Assembly (NCBI RefSeq): GCF_963576675.1
Contig: NC_088915.1
Coordinates: 41,631,501-41,695,500 of the forward strand
From: Euphorbia lathyris
Taxonomy: Eukaryota; Streptophyta; Magnoliopsida; Malpighiales; Euphorbiaceae
Length of the DNA stretch: 64,000 nt
Direction of reading: 5' to 3'
Shown here: piece after piece, positions 1 through 9,950 of the stretch
Layout: each line of letters starts with the position of its first letter
Numbering within the stretch: position 1 is the stretch's first letter
Translations under genes and position numbers: made by a program
Notes under the pieces: model-generated
Told to the model about the DNA's origin: nothing
The model's input: the letters and a program-made list of their open reading frames with translations, nothing else
Databases searched by the model: none

Positions 1-1
1 G

Positions 2-1000
2 AATGATGTTGTTTGGGTAATTGTGGAGCGGTTAACAAAGTCAGCTCACTTTTTACCTATACGGTGGGGTTGTTCACTTGAGAATTTGGCTAAGAAGTAC
101 GTGAATGAGATTGTCAGATTACATGGGGTGCCAGTATTTATTGTATCAGATAGAGACCCACGATTCACATCTCGCTTTTGGACGAGTTTACAACATGCTT
201 TGGGTACACGGTTAAATTTTAGCACTGCATTTCATCCTCACACTGACGGGCAATCTGAAAGAACAATTCAGACATTAGAAGATATGCTTCGAGCTTGTGT
301 TCTTGAGTTCAAAGGTGCGTGGGATGAATATATTGCTTTGATAGAATTCGCTTATAATAATCATTATCATAGCAGTATAGGTATGGCACCGTATGAGGCA
401 TTGTAAGGAAGAAAATGTAGAAGTCCTATTTATTGGGACGAAGAAGGCATGTGTGTTTTAGAAGGTCCTGAGATTGTGCAAGATGCAATGGAGAAAGTGA
501 AGGTAATCAGAAGCAGACTTAAAGCAACCCAAGATAGACAGAAAAGTTATGCAGATCAACACAGAAGAGAGATGGAATATGATGTAGGAGAAAAAGTATT
601 TCTTCGAGTATCACCTTGGAAAGGTGTGATAAGATTTGGAAAGAAAGGAAAATTGAGTCCAATGTATATTGGGCCGTATGAAATTCTTGAAAAAGTTGGT
701 CCTCTTGCTTACAGATTAGCATTACCTCCAAAGTTAGCTCAAATTCATGATGTTTTTCATGTAAGTATGCTCAGAAGATACCGATCAGATCCTACACATA
801 TAATAAATGACCAAAGAATTGAAGTTGCTGATGACCTCAGTTATGTAGATGAGCCAGTGGCAGTCATTGGGTATAAAACAAAACAGTTAAGAAATAAAGA
901 GATACCATTGGTTAAGATTCTGTGGAGAAGTCATTCAGTAGAAGAAGCTACATGGGAAACAGAAGAAAAGATGAGGAAAGAATATCCGTACTTGTTTTGA
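2..1000 (+). pseudogene. Tekay-type chromovirus integrase and chromodomain, 3' end of pol
   Basis: This is the C-terminal end of a Ty3/gypsy polyprotein, cut by the window edge. It holds most of the integrase core, a GPY/F-type region (GPYEILEKVGPLAYRLALP) and a C-terminal chromodomain-like tail ending near EEATWETEEKMRKEYPYLF. That order is typical of chromoviruses, and the tail resembles the Tekay (Del) clade. The second catalytic Asp (VSDRDPRF) and the Glu (QSERTIQ) are present. The first catalytic Asp position reads Glu (WVIVERLTK), which would be expected to impair strand transfer. One TAA stop at 404-406 breaks an otherwise continuous frame. The frame ends 51 bases before a polypurine tract and LTR, as expected for a 3' end. 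Family call is secure; clade call is from memory of family motifs. Confidence 0.9.
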
Positions 1001-1035
1001 CGAATCAGGTAATGAATTTCGTGGACGAAATTCTT

Positions 1036-1051
1036 TAAAGAGGGGGAGAAA
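1036..1051 (+). promoter_or_regulatory. Polypurine tract of the Tekay element
   Basis: A purine run (AAAGAGGGGGAGAA) lies directly before the TGTAACA start of the LTR. This is the normal site of plus-strand DNA priming in LTR retroelements. Confidence 0.8.
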
Positions 1052-1333
1052 TGTAACATCTCAATTTTATGCATTTCATTTCATATAAATATATGCATTA
1101 CATGACATTGTTAGGGACATTAGAAAATAATATTGCATTTTACATGTCATTGAATGTATGATAATTTATGTAGATACTAATATTAGGATAAGTGAAAGTA
1201 TATGAAATAGATATTTAAGTGTGTCTTAAAAGTATAGGGACTAAATTGAATAATCTTAAAAGTATAAGGACTAAAGTGTAATTTGCTAAATTTATAATTT
1301 AAATAAAATTATATATAATTTTATATCTAATAA

Positions 1334-1367
<34 letters not shown>
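1334..1367 (+). repeat. (AAT)n microsatellite
   Basis: About eleven AAT/TAA units lie inside the Tekay LTR, in a strongly AT-rich stretch. Confidence 0.9.
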
Positions 1368-2628
1368 GCAAGAGTAATAAGGATAATCATAGTGTGATGA
1401 AACTTATATGATTGTAATAATAGGAGATATATATGGGCAAAAGGGAAAATCTACCCAAGATCAATTAGATAAGTTTGGAGAAGGGTTAGATGGGTTGTTC
1501 TAATCTCAAAATTTCCAGAACTTTAGAGAGATAAACTCCTTTTAGAGTGAGAAAGTGAAGAAAAAGAGAAGAAGAAGAAAAAGAAGTAGGAGAAGAAGAC
1601 AAAGGTATGTTTATACACCACCTTGCACAAATTATTTCATAATTTTGGAAGCTGATTTTGAGAGAGTTGAAGAAGGAAACGTTTTGAGTTTAGGTCCTAG
1701 GTAAATCTCAAAATTTGTTTCATGCAATTTGGTTAAGTATTTTAGGAGATAAGGTATAATCTCTTAGACTAGCTCTAAGTTGAATCTTATACATGGAGCT
1801 GTTCTTGTGGTATATTTTTGAAGCCTTTAAAGACTTAATTTGGAGAGGTGTTAAAAATAAGAAATGTTCATATATGTCTTAATTAGTGATCTGGAAAGTT
1901 TGGTTAGTATTGTATTTGTATGTTAAGATATAACTAGGAAAGAAGTTCATATATGCTATGTTGCCTATGTGTTGACATAGGGTCAGATTATAAATTCGGT
2001 TATAAATTGTACATAGCTTTAGAAAATTCTGCAATTTGGATATAGTATACTCATGTTTGTCTTGTGTAAGTAGAAAAAGGAATCAGACCATTTGGAGTTA
2101 TATCTTTTGAGTTATGAGTGATTTCGTGGAACTGGTACAAGCAAATTATGATTAAAGTAAGACCCAAAGAGAAATTTTATAATAAATTATGTATACTTGG
2201 ACATTCTATAAAACTTTAGTATGGTATGCATATATGAGTCTAGGATAAAATGAAATTATAATTAGTTCATTTAGATAAGCGAAAGAGGAGTTATAAGGCT
2301 TTTAAGGTTAAGAGGTCATACTAGTATAGGTACAAATATCATTTGGTGGAAACAAATGTAATGAAATGGAAAATAAAAAGTAATAGTAAATAATTTTTGG
2401 GTTTAAAGAGGGTTAAATTATATTTAATCATATGCTAAATTATATTATAGGTGCTCGTAATATTGAAGATATTCCAGAGGAGGGTACAAGCCATCATCGA
2501 GAAAATTAGCGGCTTAGAAGTGAGTATAAACATGATGTGAAGTTAATTTTTAATTGTGTTTGTGATTTGAGAATTGTGGTGTTTGATTGGATACATATTG
2601 ATGTGAATTGTTGTAATTAACTTCAATA

Positions 2629-2955
2629 GATATGAATTGATACGTGTTGAACATTATTTGTGATAGTTGGATTTAAATGAGTATGTGTATATGTTAAATG
2701 TGATACATGTTGAATATTATTTGTGATAGTTGGATTGGAATGAGAAGTATGTGTATATGTTAAATGTGATTTCATTGATATAGAACATATGTACATGATT
2801 GCATGAAACATAAATGGATGACGTTGTGACATACCAGTTCAGTCACTGTTATGACTACTTGAATTTATATGGACTACTTGGACCTATACGGTCAATATTT
2901 GGACTACTTGGACCTATACGGTCAATACGTGGACTACTTGATTACATAGACCGAA
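2629..2955 (+). repeat. Short direct duplications in Tekay LTR
   Basis: Two imperfect copies of a roughly 75-base unit (containing TTATTTGTGATAGTTGGAT) lie at about 2640-2770. From about 2865 a second unit (GGACTACTTGGACCTATACG) recurs two to three times with period near 30. They look like local slippage duplications inside the LTR. Confidence 0.7.
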
Positions 2956-3007
2956 ACAATATTATCTTATACCTGTTACCTGTTATTTGATCCCGGGTAG
3001 TGACTGG

Positions 3008-3376
3008 TGTTAGGGATTAGTGCCAGTTAATCAACTGTAGCGCAGCGGAATTGCGGTTTAAAAATTTATTTATAATCCCTTTAGTTTGATCTTTGTCCAT
3101 TAACCATTGATTGAATAAAACTCTTTTGGATCCATTTAAGGGTAAAAACTTACCTGGACTGTCTCTTCTAGAGACGGCTGAAGAATCCACAAAGTAGTAA
3201 GATCTCCATAGTCAGGTGCACGAACAGCTATCGAGCCAGAACCGGTGCTAGCCGAAGAACGAACGAAGAACGCGAGAGATTGTGATATTTGCCAAATCAA
3301 AATCCCACTTTTCAATTGGAATACATGTTTCTGCCGCAAATCCTAATTCAATTTAGGTGGGTGGCCGAATGTTATG
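3008..3376 (-). mobile_element. Copia B left (3') LTR, piece 1
   Basis: It starts TGTTAGGGATTAGTGCC, the same as the right LTR at 52664, and runs until Tat1 interrupts it. The sequence resumes at 14449; the uninterrupted version is visible near 53010-53030. The minus-strand orientation follows from the primer site next to the other LTR. Confidence 0.9.
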
Positions 3377-3677
3377 TAATCTAGGAATGCGGAATAGTGA
3401 TCTGGATCTTCGTCGGGAAGGTCTAGCTTCTTCGGGGATCGGCTCTGTGCGGGGAACGGTCCCTGCGGACACTCCGAAGATTAAGACAATTAGTGGTTCA
3501 AGAGAGTATGGTAATCAAATGTGAGTGAGGTAGGAAATGAGTTACCCGATCACTTCTTCTTCCTTCATTGGTCTTTTTATAGTGGATTGACTTGGGTCTG
3601 CGGGCCCTCTGTTGTCCTGGCCCATTCGCTGGCCGGGCATCGTTGGGCCTCTTGGGCCTAAGTGATATTTCGAATCA
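3377..3677 (-). repeat. Tat1 3' LTR
   Basis: This is the left copy of a 301-bp LTR, matching 14143-14443 with about 14 substitutions by eye, mostly C/T or G/A. On the minus strand it is preceded by a G-run (GGGGGGGACTACT, the likely polypurine tract, about 3680-3692). Confidence 0.9.
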
Positions 3678-3932
3678 AGTAGTCCCCCCCGGCTAGGCTA
3701 GCCGAGTATTGCATGCGAGGAGATGAGGATTTTAGTTGATTACTCTCTTCTTAACTAGTGATTGACAGATGTATGAAAGGTGCCCGGTTTCCTCATAGAG
3801 ACCCTTCAGATTTGATGCATGAGCTTGTGGGTTTTAGCGCGCAATTTATTGGCCTGCATTAAATGCTCCTGCACGCGCCGTAAAAAAGACTTTGAATGTC
3901 GTGCTTTGCCGGCGCCTCCAATTTTAGTTAGA

Positions 3933-3939
3933 TATAAAA
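3933..3939 (+). promoter_or_regulatory. TATA box for antisense gene 1 of Tat1
   Basis: TATAAAA stands about 290 bases before the ATG at 4221, in a GC-richer context. It is on the strand opposite to the element's own genes, so the antisense unit may have its own promoter. This is inferred from sequence only; no transcript is known to me. Confidence 0.5.
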
Positions 3940-4220
3940 TGCAAGGGGAGGCCCTATTTCTGTCTTATTTCGCCAAATTCTCCTCCCATTGCGATTTGGC
4001 CGTCTCGCTTTCCCTTTGGAGCCGCTGTTTTCTGTCGATCGTTTCGTCGTTGCTCTGTCGTTTGCTCGCGCATGCTGGGCATTGGTTATAGTGATTGACG
4101 ACGCTCTTCTGAAGATTCTCTACGACGCTCGTCATAACCTTTTCGAGGTCAGTCGAAACGCTTATCTCTCCTGTCTTTATTTCTTTTGTTTAGTTGTTTT
4201 CTTTTTTGGGGAGGGGGAGT

Positions 4221-6798
4221 ATGTCAGAGAGTTCTTCGCGGGGAGCCCTAAAACGACTGCCGCCAGTGACACCGGGCGACTTTACACTTCGTGATGCTTC
4301 TCGAAAACGATCTGTAAAGCGAAAAAGGCGAGTAGGGGCGGCGGAGGAGGGCGGTGCTTCCGCTGGGAAGAAAAGGAAAACCGCTGTGGTACGCGCGTCG
4401 CCCAACGTTGAGCGCCCGCCCGAGGCCCCACCGTTGGTGTCCTTGAAGTAGTTGTGGTTGTACCAGAGGGAGTGATTACCGAAGAGCGACCTTTGGCTTC
4501 GATCTACGAACAAATACGGGAAAAGGTATGGACAAGGTCGCCAGGTGCGATGAGTGTGGACGGCAAACGCTTTGAGGGAAAGCACCGCCCGAAGAGGCCG
4601 GAATCCTTTGCGGTGGACGATGCTTATAGTATTATTGTGTCCGCAGACTTGGCCGCCATTTCTGCCGTGTATCGATTAGGGCAGCCTTATGAGTTGGTGG
4701 CGCTGGAGGAAGATGATCGTGCTCATCATGTGGGCGGGGCGAACGAGCTGGTTGTGTATGAGGAGCAGTTGGATTCGGGGATGCGGCTACCTCTACTTCC
4801 CTTCTTTGTGGAGGTATTAAAAGAGTATGACCTGTGTCCTGGTCAAATTCATCCGAACGGGTGGAGGATGATGGTGGCGTTTTATTCTTTGTGCTGGTCG
4901 GCTGGATACCGAGCTATTGGGCTGGTGTTTCGCGAGTTTTTTCGGCCAAATAAAGGACGCCGCTCTCAACACGTGACCTTCTCTCATCAGAAGTTCAAGG
5001 TACTCGGTGGTCTGAGGGATAAGATCCCCGAGTTTAGGCATCGGTACTTTCTAGTGCGGAAACTGGATGGTGACTTCCCTTTCCACGTGACGTGGAATGA
5101 TGATCCCATGGATTCGGGTAGGTGGCTAAAAATGCGACCAATGTTGCCATCGGAGGAGCATCTGATAAAGTACTTAAAGGGGTTGCCGACGGACGAAGAA
5201 AGTAAGAAAGATGTGGATGAGCTTGTGGGACATTTTCTGGCCGCTGCATATTATATCTGGAAACAATGGCGAATAGCCCAGCTAGCTGGCTAGTCGTATG
5301 CGGATTTCGAAAAATGGGAACGCGAGTATAATTTTTCGGACGGAGAGCTAGCGGAGTTGGAGGCAATAACCGTAAACGTTGCCATCGTAGGTGAGGGGTC
5401 CGGGTTGTAAGTTTCATTCCGTAGTTCTAACGTGTTTTTCTACTTTGAAATATATATTTACCATGATGTCACTGATGCAGGTCCAGGTAATCCTCGTGTT
5501 AGCATGGATTTTGATCCGAACGAGTTTGGTGTCAGCCTTGAGACTGTGGAGGAAGCCTTTGCCATTCCATCCGGATCCTTGGCCTCCTTCTCGTCGCTTG
5601 ACGATGCGAACCAAGTGGTGCAGAGTATGGGGGGCGTGCTGGCCGTGCATGATGACATCGATGTTACTGTCGAGATACCGCAAGGGATGCCTGTTGTAGG
5701 AAGTGAGGCCAAAGAAACTGCGGAGGTGACCCCTGCTGAGAAGGAACAAAACGAGCAGCAGATGCAAGGACCCCTTACCCGGAAACGGAAGAAAGATAAA
5801 GGTAAGTCTGTTGTTGGGATTGAAAATGAAAAAGTGCGTGCTGGAGATGATGCCGTTGGGGGGCACGAAGGCTCTAAGCGAGCGTGTACTGATGGTGGAA
5901 GCGAACTGGAGGCGGGGATGATGGATCGGTTGGGCGATCACCCGGAGATGATGAAAAGAATGGACGCCAAAATTGCTAAGTTCCGGGAATATGTGATGGG
6001 CTTGTCGGTGCACTCTGATATGATGACGTCCGACCTGGCGAGGGCGATGGCTCGCGTCGCAAAGGTGCCCGGAGAAGTGATGCGGATGGACGGTGTGTCC
6101 AAGATGAACCTTGGTGTGGAGACTCTGTCGGCGCTTGGTGTGGTAAGTTCTTCTGACCTTCTCGCCTAGATTTATTTCTAACAGCTTGTGTTCTGAATTG
6201 CCCAAATTTTATATAGGCCGTTCAAAATGCTAACAAGGTGTTTGATATGTGTGTGAACGATGAAAACCTCTTTCGCGACATGGAGCAAGGTCTGCGTAAC
6301 GCAGTGAAGGATCTGGAGACGGCGAATGGAAAAGTAGTCGCTACTGGGGAGCTGTTGGGGCGCCGAGAGGGCGAGATTGCTGTGCTGACCGAGAAGCTAA
6401 AAGTGGAGACGGGGTGCCGACTGGAGCAGTTGAGAAAGTTGGCACGCGCAGTCGAGGAACTTCGTTTCTACAAAGTTTTGTTTAGGGCGGCCACACTATG
6501 GGTTCACCGAGTGAAGGAGCAAGTGGATGAGAGGGCGAGGCGAGCAACTGCGTTATCTGTTGAGAACGAAAAGCTTAGGCAAGATCTTGAGGCAGCTCGG
6601 AAGGAGGCCAGGGAGTTGCGGGCCCTCGCGGGAGATCGCGAGGAGAAATTGATCAAGATAGACCGGATGATGCTTATCACTGCTGCCTATGCTGCTGGGC
6701 ATGAAATTCCTCCGGAGGTCATCTTCACTCTGAATGTCTATGACAAGGCTGCCCAAGCGAAGGCCGTAGAGTTCTATGGTCACTTTAAAAAGAAGTAG
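4221..6798 (+). pseudogene. Antisense spliced ORF 1 of Tat1 (putative gypsy-type transposon domain plus coiled coil)
   Basis: This unit lies antisense to Tat1, between pol and the 3' LTR. Three exons are supported: 4221-5390, 5481-6142 and 6217-6798. Intron 1 (90 bp) has donor AG|GTGAGG and acceptor GATGCAG. Intron 2 (74 bp) has donor G|GTAAGT and acceptor TATATAG. Phases 1 and 0 match across both junctions. The N-terminal part is basic with nuclear-localization-like clusters (SRKRSVKRKRR, KKRKT). Exon 1 then carries a region like the plant 'putative gypsy type transposon' domain (motif LPLLPFFVEVLKEYDL ... GWRMMVAFYSLC). Exon 3 is a charged coiled coil. One frameshift between 4409 and 4451 and one TAG at 5291-5293 break it. 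The start at 4221 is the first ATG of the open stretch. Extra ORFs in this position are known for Tat elements; their function is unknown. Confidence 0.75.
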
Positions 6799-6974
6799 TT
6801 GGAGATGGAGGCGTCCTCCTCCACATGATGCCTTGTTTTTCAAATATGTAATAATGTTGTTGTACGGTTTATATCTTGAAGGATCTTTTGGCAGTTTTAT
6901 TTTGATCATTATCTTGCACTTTTGATTTGATTTGAGACTTCATGATGTGTTTGTCAAGTCTTTTCCATTCTCAC

Positions 6975-6982
6975 TATAAATA
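6975..6982 (+). promoter_or_regulatory. TATA box for antisense gene 2 of Tat1
   Basis: TATAAATA in the context TCACTATAAATAG closely matches the plant TATA consensus. It lies about 95 bases before the ATG at 7076 and about 175 bases after the stop of antisense ORF 1. This suggests a second, separately started antisense transcript. Confidence 0.6.
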
Positions 6983-7075
6983 GGAGTCGATTTTTTGCTT
7001 ATGCTTCTCGTTCAAAACTCCGTTCTTGCTTTTAGTACTCGTATCCTCCGCTATTTGCTTGCACCTATCTTTGTG

Positions 7076-7771
7076 ATGTCGCTTCGGGATGTGGTGGACT
7101 GTGCCAAGGTGCTTGAAGTGAAAAAGGCCATCTCGGTGATGCCTCATCCCTACGTGTACTATCCCCCAATGGATGATCATGAGTTGGATAGGAAAGTGCG
7201 GTACGCCTCCCCGATGTGGATGAATCGGGGTTTCTCATGGAGAAGCCGAAACGGGGAGAGTGAGAGTTCCGCGCCCTATACTGGATCTGCGACGGACTCC
7301 TGTGACGTGGTTATCAGTGCCTTTTCTTCTACTGAGTAGAAAGCATGGTCGCAGGATGGGATTGGGTACCTGAATCCCGACGAGTCAGTGGTTCCCGTGA
7401 CAAATCCGCATCCTGCCTGGGTAAGGAGACTTCTTGCCGACGAACTAGACAGAGTTATGAACCTTCCTCCTGTGCTGGAGAATCGCCGTTCTGGGCGCCA
7501 TGCTTTGCCGAGCCATCCCCACGGGGCGACGTTTGTCGATCCGCTGAAACCTCATAGTGTGGTTTTCCTTGAATTTTCGAGACAAGGGTTTCTGGGGCCT
7601 ATTCCGGCCGATCCGGCACATCGAGTGACGCATGTCGGGAAAGCATGCATATACCATAGGCAGAATGGGCATAACACCGATGAATGTATTGATTGGCGAG
7701 CAGTGCACCAGGCCCTCATGGATGCGGAGGCTATCCCGAACCCCGACAGTGTCCGTGCTTCTCTTGAGTGA
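7076..7771 (+). pseudogene. Antisense ORF 2 of Tat1 with a zinc-knuckle-like motif
   Basis: From ATG 7076 one frame runs to TGA at 7769-7771, broken only by a TAG at 7337-7339. The product would be about 230 residues. Near its C-terminus it has a CxYHxxxGHxTxxC pattern (CIYHRQNGHNTDEC). The Gag of the same element, on the other strand, shows the same pattern (CKYHKSSGHSTENC). The rest is not recognised. The likely role is nucleic-acid binding, judged only from this motif. It converges with the end of pol, with the 121-bp repeat array between them. An alternative is that the C-terminal half is a captured or duplicated gag piece. Confidence 0.65.
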
Positions 7772-7929
7772 TTATGATGTGTTTTATCTGTATATTTTTT
7801 TTCTTTCTGTAATGAACTTTGGTACACTTGTTATTATAATATTTATGCGCTTATGCAGCTTTGCTATTTGGCCTTTTTTCTCTAAATTGCGTGGAAAATT
7901 CCTTCTTCATTGAACGTTTTAAGTGCTCG

Positions 7930-8601
7930 TGTAGTGTTGCTTAGCGGAGAATGAATCGAGGTATTTTCCCATAAACAATTGATGATAATACGAGATTGTT
8001 TAGGTGACTATGAAGTCACTAGAGGTGCTCGATAAGCCTTTGGATAGCATTTTGATGCTTTTGTAGCAGAGAACGCATTGTGGTTTCCGCTTGTAAACAA
8101 TCGATAACAAAATGGGATTGCTAGGCGATTACGAAGGCAGTCAAGATGCTCGATAAGCCTTTGGGTAGCATCTTGATGCTTTTGTAGCGGAGAACGCATT
8201 GTGGTGTCCGCTTGTAAACAATCGATAACAATATGGGATTGTTAGGTGATTACGAAGGCAGTCGAGATGCTCGATAAGCCTTTGGATAGCATCTTGATGC
8301 TTTTGTAGTGGAGAACGCATTGCGGTGCCCGCTTGTAAACAATCGATAACAATATGGGATTGTTAGGCGATTACAAAGGCAGTCGAGATGCTCGATAAGC
8401 CTTTGGATAGCATCTTGATGCTTTTGTAGCGGAGAACGCATTGTGGTTCCCGCTTGTAAACAATCGATAACAATATGGGATTGTTAGGCGATTACGAAGG
8501 CAGTCGTGATGCTCGCCTTTGGATAGTATCTTGATGCTTTTATAGCGGATAATGCATTGTGGTGCCCGCTTGTAAACAATCGATAACAATATGGGATTGT
8601 T
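7930..8601 (+). repeat. 121-bp tandem repeat in Tat1 3' region
   Basis: About five copies of a 121-bp unit occur. The phrase GATAACAATATGGGATTGTT recurs near 8105, 8226, 8347, 8468 and 8588, with a more diverged first copy near 7982. One copy (about 8510) lacks roughly ten bases. The array lies between the convergent ends of antisense ORF 2 and pol. Tat-lineage elements are known to carry tandem repeats in this hypervariable region and to seed satellites. Confidence 0.9.
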
Positions 8602-8783
8602 AATCTGGTTTTAAGGGGCGTTTCGTGATGAACGAGAAACCTGGGGAAAAACGCATAGAGTGATGCACTGCGAGGACCGGATCGGGTAGCTCGCTTTTTG
8701 TTTAATTGCCAACAACATGGTGTTATTCGACAAAATAAAAAAAAAGAATGAAACCCTTTATTCATGATTTTCATTACAAGAGG

Positions 8784-9950
8784 CTATTGATAATACTTCT
8801 TCAACGTCTGGACGTTCCAGCTATTGTCATAGACCAAGCCATCTAAAGAGGCGATTTTATAAGCTCCGTTGTGGAGGACAGTGTCGATCTTGTATGGTCC
8901 CTCCCATGATTGGCCAAGCTTGCCTTGAGCTAGCGGGGACTGTGCAGCTGCGGCATCTCTGAGCACAAGGTCTCCGACTTGAAAAGTGCGGGGACGAACC
9001 CTCCTATCGTGGTAACGCGCTATGTTATGCTTATGGGTCGGGATGTGTAATAAAGCATTAAGGCGCTCTTCTTCAAGCCATTCACTAGCTTCCGCAAGTT
9101 CCGCGTTGTTGTCGGTCTCGTCGAAAGTGGTCTGTCGAGGGGAACGAAAGATGACCTCAGATGGTGCCATTGCTTCTGCCCCATAAGTGAGGAAAAAAGG
9201 AGTGCGCCCTGTACCCGAATGAGGGGTTGTGCGGTATGACCATAATATTGCCGCGATGTGGTCAGGCCATGCTCGGCCTTGGTCGGATAGGCGCGTTTTA
9301 ATTCCTCACAGGATCATTCGGTTGCTTACCTCAGTGAGGCCGTTGCTCTGAGGGTGTGCCACCGAGGTGTATCGCCCTTTGATACCCCATTTTGTGCAAA
9401 ACTCGCGGAATTGACTACAGTCGAACTGCCTCCCGTTATCGGTGATGAAGGAGTGAGGGACCCCGAATCGGTATATGATTGTTCGTTTAAGGAAACCGAT
9501 TACGTTATCGGCGGTTATCTTGGCGATTGCCTCAGCCTCGATCCATTTGGTAAAGTGATCGACTGCCACTACTACAAAGCGCTTTTGTGCTAAAGCCATC
9601 GGAAACGGGCCGAGCAAGTCAATGCCCCATACTACAAATGGCCAAGGTGTGATAATGCCTTTGAATGGAGCCACCGGGGCGTGATGAGTATTGGCGTGTA
9701 GCTGACATGCCTGACAACTGCGAACTAGATGCATCGCATCGGAATCCATGGTCTGCCAGTAAAGCCCCTGGAGCCGTGCTTTCTTCGCAATTGTTTGGGC
9801 GCCCTGATGCGAGCTACAGACGCCCTGGTGTATCTCCTTTAGACAGTGATCCCCTTCCTCTTTGGATATACAGCGCAACCAGGGATGCGTGGCAGACTTC
9901 CGATAGAGTAAGCCATCATGCATTGCATATCGCCAGGAACGCCGAACCAC
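8784..9950 (-). pseudogene. Tat1 integrase
   Basis: This Ty3/gypsy integrase lies on the minus strand. 9950-9306 holds the zinc-binding HHCC region (HQGVCSSHQG ... CQACQLH) and core with Asp at GIDLLGPFP and Asp at FITDNGRQFD. The frame stops just after SNGLTEVSNRMIL, where the catalytic Glu sits. 9170-8784 holds the C-terminal domain (MAPSEVIFRSP ... GPYKIDTVLHNGAYKIASLDG). A break between 9306 and 9170 separates the two pieces. It overlaps the preceding RT/RNase H frame by about 110 bases because of a frameshift. Confidence 0.9.

Larger units (their letters stand above)
1052..3007 (+). mobile_element. Tekay LTR, left part (interrupted by copia B)
   Basis: The LTR starts TGTAACATC directly after the polypurine tract. 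Its other end, at 54780, reads TGTTACA, so the termini are inverted repeats with TG...CA ends. The LTR is split by copia element B, which left a 5-bp duplication ACTGG at 3003-3007 and 54319-54323. Rejoined length is about 2.4 kb. No coding potential is seen. It contains an (AAT)n run, a purine-rich GAA tract near 1555-1605 and short tandem duplications near 2640-2950. Confidence 0.85.

Noticed and set aside
4147..4193. Possible 5' leader intron (GTCAGT ... GTTTAG) before antisense ORF 1
   Set aside because: At 47 bases it is shorter than usual plant introns and nothing else supports it.
5407..5480. GTAAGT donor at 5407 for antisense intron 1
   Set aside because: It gives the wrong phase and an immediate stop; the donor at 5391 restores the frame.
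7930..8601. Small minus-strand ORFs repeated across 8008-8774
   Set aside because: They arise from translating the 121-bp repeat and do not resemble a protein.
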